Shown: positions 46,507 through 57,600 of the stretch, one piece after another
How positions within the stretch are numbered: position 1 is the stretch's first letter
How the letters are laid out: every line of letters begins with the position of its first letter
From: Lepidodermella squamata
Taxonomy: Eukaryota; Gastrotricha
Reading direction: 5' to 3'
NCBI GenBank assembly: GCA_047495785.1
Contig: JBLDXI010000015.1
Location: 4,712,001 to 4,776,000 of the forward strand
DNA: 64,000 nucleotides
Notes under the pieces: generated by a model
What the model was told of the DNA's origin: nothing
Databases searched by the model: none
Seen by the model: only the letters and a program-made list of their open reading frames with translations
Position numbers and translations under genes: made by a program

Positions 46507-48127
46507 TTTATAACGTGATCACTTTAATGATTGAATCATTTTATTACTGGAGCGTGTCCAATGATTCTCAATTTTCTGCATTTTGAATGCCTCAAATAAA
46601 TATGCTGATGAAAAATGATGCGTTTTTTATTATTGCTGGAAAAAGAGGGTAAACAGGTGTTGCAAGGCGATTTCAGACACGAGACACATTTTAATCAGCA
46701 ATATTCGGCTGTTCCTGCGCAGAGGATTTTTTATGACTAGAACACCACCTGTTACTTGAGGCGGAAAAAGTGAGCCTTTCTACGGACATCGACGACGAGC
46801 CTGGTAATAAAAAAACGCTCTATGACTGGTTCCAAGTCGTGTTCTGCTTTATTACCGAGAGCAAATAATATAATTCCCGTAGTGACAATGACGCATGGCT
46901 AATTTGGCATGCGAGTGCGTAAAAGCGAATCATCTCATCACTCCACCTGTTATTATTAACATTTTTATTGCCTTATCCTTCTTCAAATGAAATCGTTGGT
47001 ATTTATTATTATTAGTATTATTCATAATCGAGGAATGGTGGTTGGAAACAGTGCACTCCCTGCGAAGGCGGTTTTCCTAGGCAGAGATAACGGCTCGTAT
47101 ATAGAGTGAGCAGTCGCATCCGCCCACTCACACCGAGACCACAACCAGCTTCACTTCATTTTCTCGCCAGCAACAAGATCCGCAATTTCTAGCCTTGATT
47201 ATTTGTTTGTCACCGCCACACCTAGAGCGCGATTTTAGCCTACTTGCTAATGTGGCACATTGCCGCTTGTTTGTACCTGATGCTTGACGTACTCTGAATC
47301 GCGACTTGTTATTATTGTTCACTTCAGATTCGCCTTATCACTTCCTGCAGATTCGCTTCGTAATATTATTATCACGAGGCAATAAATGGGTTCTCATTTC
47401 GCCGTAATATGTAACAGAAAATGGTAATTTCCAAAAATGTATGTGCACCCCGCTCGCTGCATTTTGACGATTTGCAACTCCGGAGTCTCCTGCATCATAG
47501 TGTTATTACAGCCAATATGGGAAACAACGACCGGGCGCGACGGTGTTGCGTAGGTGCGGCCTAGTTGACGAGATAAGGCACCAATGTGTGCGGCGATTTC
47601 TTATTAGCTGGTCGGAAATATGCACGGCTCAAGATAAGCGCCAGAAAACGTCAACGACTACATTATGATTGTGTTAAGGTGCGCGTGGTTTCGCTGATAC
47701 GCCGCATTGACTGGCAAATATTTGGGCCATTGCTCAAAGTCACTCACTATCGCCGTATCAGCAACAAAAATGGCCTCGCTGTGAATCACAAACAGTTTAA
47801 AATAATGCATGCTATAGCATTAGCTGATAGAAAAGTAGGCATCCAAAGCAGAACAATAATAACAAGTGCTCTGGAATATAAAAAACCATTGATATCGCTT
47901 AGCGATAATCCTTACTACACTTCTCTTAGACGGCAGCAACTTATCAGTAAATTTTCTTCCAAAGATTATTGCAGCCACTTGTTCTGTAGTGTATTACTCT
48001 TGTTTTCATTTCGTCAGCTTTCCCACCTCATTCCACCCTGCACCGGCACCTTGTGTAATAAACAAACTTGGTTCTTTTTTTTCTATAGGCATCTTAAAAC
48101 AGGAACAAGTAACTGCAGCCAATCACC
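46507..48127. other. Gene-poor stretch upstream of the GH65-like gene
   Basis: About 1.6 kb with no supported coding sequence. A 183-codon frame at 47586-48137 shows no domain and odd composition. The 3' end must hold the non-coding first exon of the GH65-like gene, since its start codon begins at 48128. Confidence 0.45.
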
Positions 48128-51090
48128 ATGTAAATAGTGGAATTATTAAAAAATTAAATCATAATTTTATCGATTTTCCTTTTTCAGGCGTTCCTTTCTC
48201 GTCTTGGCGCTTTTTGCAGCGTCAGCGTTAGCCCAGCAGGGTGAAGATGAGTCACTATCAACCAACCCGAACGAGGACCTAATCAAAGTGTCAATGTGAG
48301 TTGAAATTCAATGGCTGTCGCATTAACCAATTTTGTTCGAAAACATAGGCTACCTGGTGGCGTAACGCCTACTTCGAGCAATGACGATTTACAAATGACT
48401 ATTTACAATTCTCGAGAACTCCCAGAGCTATCGTCTGGTATCCTCGCTACTACAGTTTACAATGTAATCAATCAATTTATAAAAAAAATTATTAAGGTGA
48501 ACTTGAATCTCTGTTTTCTTAGGAATCGTTACATTTAGCGGGTCTTTACCGCACTGCCAGCACTAATGGCGGCTCATTTGCGAGTCGTGTTCGGATCCCG
48601 AACTACGCCATGTTCCGCATCAACCGGACTACCGATGACTCGAGCACGACTGTGATGAAGCGAACTTTTTACTTCAATTACACGAAAGCGCTTTGGGAAG
48701 AGACGATTGACACACCGCTGTACTACATCCGCTCAATAATGGGAATCCACGCCCATTATTCGCGCACATTTTTTCACGCAATTCGCGTGATTCGCAAACA
48801 AACGACGCCGTTCCAAACGTCGAAAACGTTCTTGCTGTCGACGCACCACGTTCGTCTGCTGGAAGACAAGCATTTCAACGAAGATCTCAACCTTAATGCG
48901 CAGCGAGAGCCGGTCCCTACTTCTGAGGGCGTCGATGCATTGTAAGCAATTTTTTTAATATTTTTCTAGTTGACATTGTTATCAACGTTTTGTCTAGTCA
49001 ACGAACTGTCAGTGTGAACGGTGCGGCGGACAGTAGCGATTCAGAGATAGTCATATACTCCAACAGCCCAATTACCTCATCTGCCGTTACCAGCTTGCAA
49101 TTCGTATTCCTAAAGGACGCGACTCAGTCAGATCTGCTCATTCTTCAAACCGTCGCACCATCGAAGGACAAGAGGGTATAATAAAAATCATTTAATAAAT
49201 TTCAACCTAATTGCTCATGGTGTAAATAGTCCGCGCTCGACGAGTTCAAAGAGTTCCAGACAAAGTCGTCCGATTTCACTTCGATTTTGAACTCGCACAC
49301 TATGGCCTGGGAAAAACGCTTCAAGGCTGGCTCGATCGAAGTTGAAGGTAAAATTTTGCTTTAGAAACGCGAATTTTCGATTATTTGAAATTTATTATCA
49401 AATTATGAAGATCGCATCTTGTCCGAAAACAGAGGTTTTAAATTGTTATTCCATTATAGGAACGGGCACTAACGTTGCTAAAATGCGCCGCATGATCAAG
49501 TCGACGCTGTACCAGCTCTACAGCCAATTCCCGTTCCCCGACCGCTACGGCATGACCACGAGTGCGGCTGCTGGCGGATCGGCTTCGACTGCCGAAGACA
49601 TGTCCTTTTACGGCGTCTCAGCTTGCGGGCTAGGTCGCGTCGGCAATTCGAGCAAAAACGCGCGCATCGACTTCGGAGGCCATGTTACACATGAGCAGGA
49701 GCTGTTTGTTTTTCCCGCCATCGCCATGCTCATGCCTGACCGCGCACTTCAAATCTTGTACTACCGCGCGCGCCAGCTGCAAGCAAACCCTCCAGTCCCA
49801 TTTGAGGCTGCCCGAACTGGCGCAACCGTCGAGCCGATCTGGTGCACGCATTGCCAATCGCAAACACACTTTACTACAGGCCTGCTGGGCCTCGCCGTTC
49901 GCCAGTTCCACGCCATTACTCGCAACCAGCAATGGGTCGATTTGGCTCAACGCGGTGGTATGGAGCTCATGGACAAAGTCGCTCGATTTTTCGATCAGAA
50001 GATCCAGAAGAACGCCACCCGAGTCGGCGATTACTACGGGATTTCAGGCGTTGCTGGGCCGGACGAGCAACATCAGGGCCAGAACAATAATTTGTTCACC
50101 AACTCGCTCGCTGCGCTCAATATCCATTACTGGTACTATATGCGGTGCTTAGCAAGTAAGCCTCGTGACGCTGCCTCGGACGCCACGTTGGACCATGCGC
50201 GCCGCCTGGCTTTCGCCTACAACCCAACGAAACAGACTAATGAACAGTTTGAGGGCTACGACAACAACGCCTTGAAGTCGATCTCGCAGTCCGATATGCT
50301 GCTCGCCTACTTCCCGGCCGGTTTCAACATGTCCGGACGGTGGTTAGAGGCCGCCACAGCTCGTCGCCTCAGCAACGACATCAACAAATACGGCCAAGAT
50401 TTCTTGTCGACCGCGCCAACAGCGGTGACGTCGATCCCCGCGACTGCCTTGGCGATTAAAGCCATTCTGCAGATGCAGATCGGCACGAACTCTGAGATTC
50501 AGAACGGCCTTAGCACGTTTGAAAGTTTGAAGGCACATGCCTCGACGCCGTTCCACGTCTGGCGCAATTTGACCGATCGCTACGACGCGTCTGCGGCCGG
50601 GCATATCGGCACAGCGGCGGCTTTTATCAACACACTCATCTACGGCTTCGGTGGGCTTCGAATCCGCCCTCATCGCTTGGATATCCAAAGGCCGAGCCTG
50701 CCGTCTGAAATCACCGCCCTTCACTTCAAGGGGCTGCACTTTTTCGGCGGCGAGTTCGACTATACCGTCATGGCTGACAAGGTACGATTCGCCTCAGTCG
50801 GCGGTTCTTCGTTCAAAACTAGCATGCTATGGCACGATCGCACAACCTTCCGCAGCCAGGCCTTCACTGGATCGGGAGAGTTCACGCTACCCGCGCAGCA
50901 GAGCTCGTCCTCGGTAGACGCCACTAGCTCAGCGGCCTTGTTCAGCATCATGTCGGAGACTAATTTCAACTGTCCGCTGGAAGACCAGAATTACAACAGC
51001 CACAATCCTTACTACCATGCCTCAGCGACTGGCCTTCACTCGAGTCTTCTCGTTCTTGCGATAACTGCAATTGTTGCCAATTTTTTCTAA
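48128..51090 (+). CDS. Secreted GH65-family protein, PGGHG/ATHL1-like (paralog 1)
   Basis: Glycoside hydrolase family 65 fold; the vertebrate relative (PGGHG) removes glucose from glucosylgalactosyl-hydroxylysine of collagen. Exons 48128-48129, 48188-48295, 48349-48463, 48523-48941, 48998-49175, 49230-49347 and 49460-51090 sum to 2571 nt, 856 residues. The start codon is split AT|G by an intron, giving a signal peptide MRSFLVLALFAASALAQQ. The catalytic region has FEAARTG near 430, GPDEQHQGQNN (general-acid Glu near 515) and FEGYDNNALKSISQSDMLL. The family's WDQD-type motif reads THEQE near 387-391. A hydrophobic C-terminal tail (LLVLAITAIVANFF) looks like a GPI-anchor signal. The family's cytosolic members lack such a signal, so this form likely acts at the cell surface. 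Confidence 0.88.
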
Positions 51091-52119
51091 ACCTAAAACC
51101 GACGTGACCTCTTTATGCCGAGAATGATATAAACAACAAAAATAGCAATCGTCGTTAAAAAAAACCTACCTAGAACTATATTCTTTTACGCCATTCATTT
51201 TGTGCTTCAATGTTTGATTTTAATCAATAATTATTATTGAAATACGCCGCTACATTTCTTCGCGTTTTTTTATACGACTCCAATTATTCTGGTCATTTTT
51301 GGCCGTGAATGTGTTATATATAACAATTTTGTGGCCATGTCACCCGGCAGTCACCCTCCGATATACTGTTTCATTACGGAAATTCACCTTTTGTATCTTC
51401 GCGAGTGTTGTCGTACGAGACATCAGCTTATTTAGCAATATTAAATTATCGTACAGCGCGCGTACGTGTGTGCTGAAATACAATATCATCATTATCTTTA
51501 TTCCTGAAATGAGGCACCATATTTTAATTTTCGGACGCGAGACATGCTGCTGCAATTTTCCACATCGATGTACATATACTTACTACTCATATTTCTGTGT
51601 TGCTGAAGGTGTAAGCGGCCACGGCGGCTGTTAGTTATATCGGAGTCGTGGCTAGGCCAGGTTGATGCTTCTGCATTTTATTATAAATTGTCGCTAGGTA
51701 GTTGTAATGATAATATTAGTAATACCTGACAAGCGTTTACAGTACTGTTCATTTATATTATTATTATATGTGAGACTATTACTACTGACGATGGCGGTTA
51801 CTACACTGAGAAGAAAATAAAGATGTGTGTGAAAGTTTTGCGTGCGCGATTAAAGAAAGCTCGAAGCTCGGCGAACACGATGGCTACGTTTTATAGAGTA
51901 TCAGACCATGCAAGGCTGATGCAGAGCAAAGTTCAAGTAATTTCATGTTTCTTATTTTGTTCGTAGTCTAAAGACAGAACAGAAAAACTGCGCACACAAA
52001 TCGCCAGCACGTGCGTTGCGATCAAAGCTGGCCCGTGCTGCATTCATTCATAACACATTTGCTTCATTTTTAGCGTAGTGTTTTAGCCTAGCTTAATTTA
52101 GCCGTTTCGATCCTTGACA
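51091..52119. other. Spacer between GH65-like paralog 1 and ELO-A
   Basis: 3' flank and promoter DNA. AATAAA is present at 51817-51822. The open frame at 51299-51634 has no recognisable content. Confidence 0.4.
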
Positions 52120-53217
52120 ATGACGGTTACCGTTGAGCAAGTACCACAATACAGCAGCTCGATTTGGTTCGATTACGAGCTGACGTTTCCTCATTATGAC
52201 GGTAAAATTAATTGTTTTTTAATTTTAATTTCAATCAAGTTTTTCTTTACTAAAGTCAAGTCATGGATGTTGAAAAACCGATGGATATCAGTCGCGGCCG
52301 GAGCCGTCTATCTCGCGTTATTGTTTATCGGTCGTCGAATGATGCAAGATCGCAAGCCTTTCTCCCTGAGACTGCGTAAATTTACTTGGTCAAAATTGAA
52401 TTAAAATTGTCAAATTATCAATTTTATAGCTCTGGCTTTGTGGAACATCTTCATGGCCGTTTTCAGCATAGCTGTGGCCGTCAAGGTGTGGCCGTATTTT
52501 TTTAAGCGAAGCTTCACGATGCCTTGGTATCCGATGATGTGTTTTATCGAGTACGAAAAAATTCTGCCTCTCCCGTTTTGGCACGATCTCTTTGTCTTGA
52601 CCAAACCCATGGAATTTGTCGACACTTTGTTCATCGTTCTTAGAAAACAACCTCTGGTGAGTTTTTTTTAGACAAGAAAACACACATAATAACACTGAAT
52701 TTCGCCATTTGTTTTAGCATTTTCTTCATTATTACCACCATATTACTGTTGTAATTTTGTGCTGGTTCTCGCTCGGTGTCGAACCTCTTCCTCCGAATGT
52801 GTAAGTTGGAATTTCCTCCATCCAGGCAATACAGTATAATTTTTAATTTGCAGGATTTTTTATGTCGCTTTGAACTCGTTTGTTCACGCCATCATGTATT
52901 CCTACTACTGCCTGCGCTCTGCTCGAATTATGGTCCCTCGCTTTGCTCAAATGGCTATCACTGGTCTTCAAATCTCGCAAATGGTATAGGGTTTTGTTAT
53001 TCCTAAAAATAACCAAATTTTCAATTTATTAATCGTGATTTAGATCATCGGATGCATCATCAACTTTTCAGCCCTCTACTACAAGCTGAGCGGAGCCAAG
53101 TGTGAAGTCTGCTACGAGTCCATATTCCTCGCCCTCGGTATCTACTCGACGTACTTTGTTTTGTTCGCGGACTACTTCCGCAAAGCTTACTTCAGCAAGA
53201 AACCCAAGTCAGCTTAA
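52120..53217 (+). CDS. ELOVL-family very-long-chain fatty acid elongase, ELO-A
   Basis: Endoplasmic reticulum 3-ketoacyl-CoA synthase, the condensing step of fatty acid elongation, ELOVL3/6-like. Exons 52120-52201, 52256-52375, 52430-52656, 52718-52800, 52854-52983 and 53044-53217 sum to 816 nt, 271 residues. Motifs in order: RKPFSLR, ALWNIFMAVFSI, FWHDLFVLTKPMEFVDTLFIVLRKQ, the histidine box HFLHYYHH, NSFVHAIMYSYYCLR, and MAITGLQISQM. It ends in the basic tail KKPKSA, a possible ER retrieval signal. Introns are 50-61 nt. It is the only plus-strand member of the cluster. Confidence 0.96.
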
Positions 53218-53323
53218 TTCAACGGTGTGGTCTTCGTTATCGCTTTTGTTTTTTCGCGCCCCCATTTCGGTTATGCGAATCTCTTTTGAGAAGAACTCAT
53301 TTCTTTGAGACATGAGTATGAAA

Positions 53324-53329
53324 AATAAA
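53324..53329 (+). terminator. Polyadenylation signal AATAAA of ELO-A
   Basis: About 105 nt past the ELO-A stop and only about 60 nt before the next plus-strand start codon. Confidence 0.6.
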
Positions 53330-53387
53330 TGAAAAGCCAAAGACCAAGCACAACCTCGTCGTCTTCTTTATTGCTGCTTATTTTTCA

Positions 53388-54596
53388 ATGACATTGCTCG
53401 GTATTCACAGCAAACGGACAATATTTTCGTTTACTATAGTGGTGGCAATATTAGCCGCTGTCTACTGCTTCAGCCGAGTTTTAATTGTTCCCGAATGTGC
53501 AACTAAAAATGTAGCTGTTCAAACCCGGCCCGAAGAAGTTCAACAGCCTCCAAAATTAGCCCTCGAAGCGGCATTTCCGTCGTTGAAAAATGTTGTAATT
53601 AAGGTGGCTAATAGCTCACTAAAACGAGAGCAGTGTAAATCCGTCAAAGGTCGGCGTATTTTGATCAATTATTCGCACATTATGTATCAGCGGTCCCAAC
53701 AGGTAAGCCTGAACCCCAAAACTCATAGCTGATATCCGCAGATCTGGTTTTTTTTGCAGAGAAATTGTGAATCCGGCTTAGAATTCGGATTTGATATTTG
53801 CATTCAATTCAATCGGTCGTCGATCGACGATTTTTTTGCAGATGTAAATCGGGTTCTAATATCGCGGTACATCCTCGCTGGTTACGCTGTGTGGAAGCCG
53901 TTCATAAGTTGTGAAAATTTAACCCATTTTTTATTTTTATCGAAATTCTTTCAGTTTATAAAACCCTGCTCGAAATGAATGAAGACGACGTTCTGTTTTA
54001 CACCGACTCTGGATCGTTGTTCATCGCCTCGCCAGAAGACCACATTTGCCTTATGGCCGAGCGGCAACAAGACATAGTGGTATTCAGCGCTGGGTTGAAG
54101 GAACGGCAGTATACGAAGCCAGATTCTATGTTGCTCATGGACTGCTCGGAGGCCAACAATTGCTCAAATACAATGCAGCGAATGACGGGGATAGTTATAC
54201 TGCGGAAATCGTTGAAATCTCTAGTTTTTACATCAGCTTGGCTGACTTACAACCAGGATGAGCGCATTGTGAACGAAGCCAGCGATACCGAAATGAATCT
54301 GCCGTCGCAGCCGGTTTTCAACAGATATCTAGCGTTGAGTCCGACGAAGGAAAACAACACTTTTGTCGCTAATCGACACGACCAAACCGTCATGTCCATA
54401 GTTTCTAAACGATTCGGCATTCCTGAGTGGCCAGATCCTAGTTCATATTACGGTAAGCCGTTTTTTCCACCATTTCACCATTCATTGTTCGTCATATTTA
54501 ATAGGTGAAAAAGGATATAACGGAATGCTAAGGCAGCGGGAGGAATTCCAAACTATTCGCCATTCAATCATAACTTTCACTCGAGACAAAAACTGA
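53388..54596 (+). CDS. Putative Golgi type II glycosyltransferase
   Basis: Exons 53388-53702, 53760-53907, 53955-54452 and 54505-54596 sum to 1053 nt, 350 residues. A short basic tail and a membrane anchor (IFSFTIVVAILAAVYCFS, about residues 12-29) give type II topology. The luminal part has a pattern seen in putative nucleotide-sugar transferases: WKPFIIYKTLLEMNEDDVLFYTDSG, then DIVVFSAGLKERQYTK, AWLTYNQDERIV, and NRHDQTVMSIVSKRFGI. The acidic YTDSG segment would be the metal/sugar-nucleotide site by analogy with a D-x-D motif. Donor and acceptor are unknown, and I do not know a gene name. It sits within the elongase cluster, only about 170 nt after ELO-A. Confidence 0.75.
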
Positions 54597-54610
54597 ATGT
54601 TTCCATAGTA

Positions 54611-54654
54611 TTTATTAGCTTTTAAATGTACATTTTGTGATATTTTTCAATAAA
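54611..54654. terminator. Overlapping polyadenylation signals of two convergent genes
   Basis: AATAAA on the plus strand at 54649-54654 (glycosyltransferase) lies beyond TTTATT at 54611-54616, the minus-strand signal expected for ELO-B. The two 3' UTRs therefore overlap by some tens of bases. Confidence 0.55.
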
Positions 54655-54674
54655 TAAATTGATAAAACGTTCAT

Positions 54675-57600
54675 TCAGTCGGCTTTGATAGGCTTGGAAG
54701 ATTCAGTCATCGTAGATAGCGCGGCGGGCTTTGGGCTTGGAGCCATGTAAGTCTTGTAGAAAAACTCACTGAAGAGGACGAAATACGAACCGTAAATAGC
54801 GAGGGCAAGAAGAATCGACTCGTTTGAAGCATCACACGGACGGTTGGCTAGACGATATCCCAAAGCTGCCAAGTTGACAAGTAACCCTGCAACCTGATAA
54901 AATAAAATGTTAAAATGCTGGGGAAAAAGAAAACTGATGCCACAAAATGGTTTTTTGTGTTTTGAAATTTTGCAATTTTCCCGCTTGAATTTGAACATGA
55001 GTGAACAAAGAATACAATTTTCAAACCATTTGAGCTATTTGAAGTATGGTGATGGACATTTGTAGGGGCCGTGGAACCCTGATACGAGCCGATCGTAGAC
55101 AGTAATACGAGTACCTGTGGAAAACGTCAGAGGTGGAAACAGGTCGGAAAATCCCGACCCAACCCGACCGGCGACCCAACCCAAGCCTTAGTCTTCCACC
55201 GGCAACCCAAGCCGGTAGGAGACCGGTGGACCGGCGTCGGTTAACCGGTTTTTTACCGGTTTTTCACCGGTTTCCAAGTAAAAATCCTAATAAAAAGAAA
55301 ATACATTAATCAAGCAATGGCACTCTTTGTCGATCGAAATCTTCTCTTCTCATGTCTCTTCATCTGTCAAAATCAGTGAAAATCGTAATCAGTCAGTAAT
55401 CACCGCTGCAGCTAGTGGCGCTGGCCAAAGATTGTTTACGAACGCCTCTCGGAGGACGACGCAAGCTTCAACGGAATCCGCCGCTAAGCTGCTGCGATCA
55501 GAAGAAACTACATGGCCAGCCGATGAGAAATGCCGCTCGGATTCCGCGCTACTAGCCTGAATGACGTAAATTTGTCGAATCAACCGCGAAATTATTGGAA
55601 AGCGGTCTCTGTTTCGCTGCGAAATAATTATACATACTCTTAAACTATTAAAGCTCATAAAGAAGAAATTAACTCACTTTCCAAAATGGCAGAGGATTCG
55701 ATCTACCCAACTCGTCGCGAGCCGAGAGCAGCTGGAATCTGGATTCGCGATAGTCCTTCAACTCGGCTTTCACGCGAAGTTCGATTGAATCATTTCGCGA
55801 GCTTGGCTCCGGCGCCGGTTCCAAACAACTAACTATCTCGAAAATGTCATTAGCACGTTTCTTTTTTGACACCGGCTCGCTGATGGAGCCATCGTGACTT
55901 GGGGCTTGGAAAGCGGGATCGTCAATAGCCAACTGTTTCGCCAGAAGTACAATGTGATCTACATTCTCAGCCAAAACCTGAAAAACTTCCAGAAATTATA
56001 TTTGTAATCTTTTTTGCCAAAATCTACCGTTTTTCGATAGCTTGCATCATTAATGTAAAGAAGGCCCTTAAATGTAGGATCCAGCTCGCTTGCGAGCATA
56101 TGCAACTTAGCAACACTAGGCCAATATTTCACCAGGAAATTGTTGACCATTTTTCGCTTGAAAACTGCAATCAAATTCGAGTCAGTTGAGCTCGGTGCAC
56201 AAATGACTTCAGTTACGACGTAGTACGAGGGAACGACATACTGCAATGTAGGACAGTCGCTCGCCTCCAACTTGTCAAACACGGCGCTAAATTTAGCCAT
56301 GAACTCGGAAACATCCTTGAGAATTTGCTTCGAAATCGCCTGAACCTTGTATTCCTCATTACGAGCTCTGAGAACGGCGTTCTCCAAAGCATCGTAAGAT
56401 ATCAAAATCGACTCAAGTACCAGGTGATACGAACGCCAAGCACGAGTACCAGAGAAAGATTTGATCGTTCTCGGCAGATCATCCTGAGATATCCCTGAGT
56501 ATTTTATGAAAAGTTATTCAGACCTTAAAATTTCTCAAGACAAAACTATACCGGATTGATTCACGTAGGTCGTCAACGATCGTACACTGGCATCAAAGTT
56601 GCGGAACTCAACAACTTCATCCTTCATCTCCTCCCAGGTATCCTCAATAGCCGTCGCCGAGCGGTGACAAAAGCATGGTAGATTCGTTTCTTCTTTAAGG
56701 GCGAGGACTACGTTAGAGCCGCGGTCAGTAGTCGTGGGCGTATCACCCTCCTTCAGCTTGAACTCCGTGAAGATCTTGTTAACTTCTTTACGAATATTCT
56801 CACCGGTTTTCTTCTCTTCTTCAAACACCTTGCATCTCAGCATCGTGTGTCTCAGCTGGTCTTCTTCCGGCCAGAAAATCGTAAAATCCAAGTAGTAGCG
56901 ATGAACGTAATCGTCGCGCCACAAGTCGAGGGTGCAAGCGACTTCATTTCTGCGAATGAATGGGTCCAGCAAAACCTTGATAGATTCGACAAATGCAACA
57001 AATTTCAAACGCGTGTAGTCGGAAATCGTCTTCCTGCCGAAAAGAAGTTCCGTAACGTCGAAAGCCCCGTGTAACGCTCCTAGATTAGCGAACAGCTGTA
57101 AAAGTTCAACCAGACCCGATTCTTCCACCGTTCGAAAAGAATGCTCGCCACCGACGACAAACTTCGATTGGGCGTCCTTGACTTTGTTTCGCTCGTTGTC
57201 GGTGAACTGAACGTTCTTCTTTCGAGCAAATTTCGTGATAAGTTGTTGACTTTTCGTGCTGTTTGCACTGCTACCTTCGATTTCGCTGTTTGTAGCTTTT
57301 TTGGGACGCATAGCGCATGTACTAACATGTTGACTTGGCGACGAAAGACCGTGATTCTTCCTTTTGCCGTTCGAATCAGGCGGTGAATGCGATCTGTAAG
57401 CCTTGTAGCAATACGCACAAACCACCCAGCCTGGGAAAAAAAGTTACAATAAACTACATTTGATTGCAGTAATCATCTACCATGAAGTTTAATCGGTACA
57501 TCCGGCGCCGTCGCTAAATAATAACCTGGAATACGAAGGTGCTCCCATTCATCTGAACTAGATGGATTAGTCGCCTTCTTGATGCGACAAAACTCGTTCG

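Noticed and set aside
47586-48137. 183-codon plus-strand open frame before the GH65-like gene
   Set aside because: No domain or splice partner; composition looks random and it overlaps the untranslated first exon.
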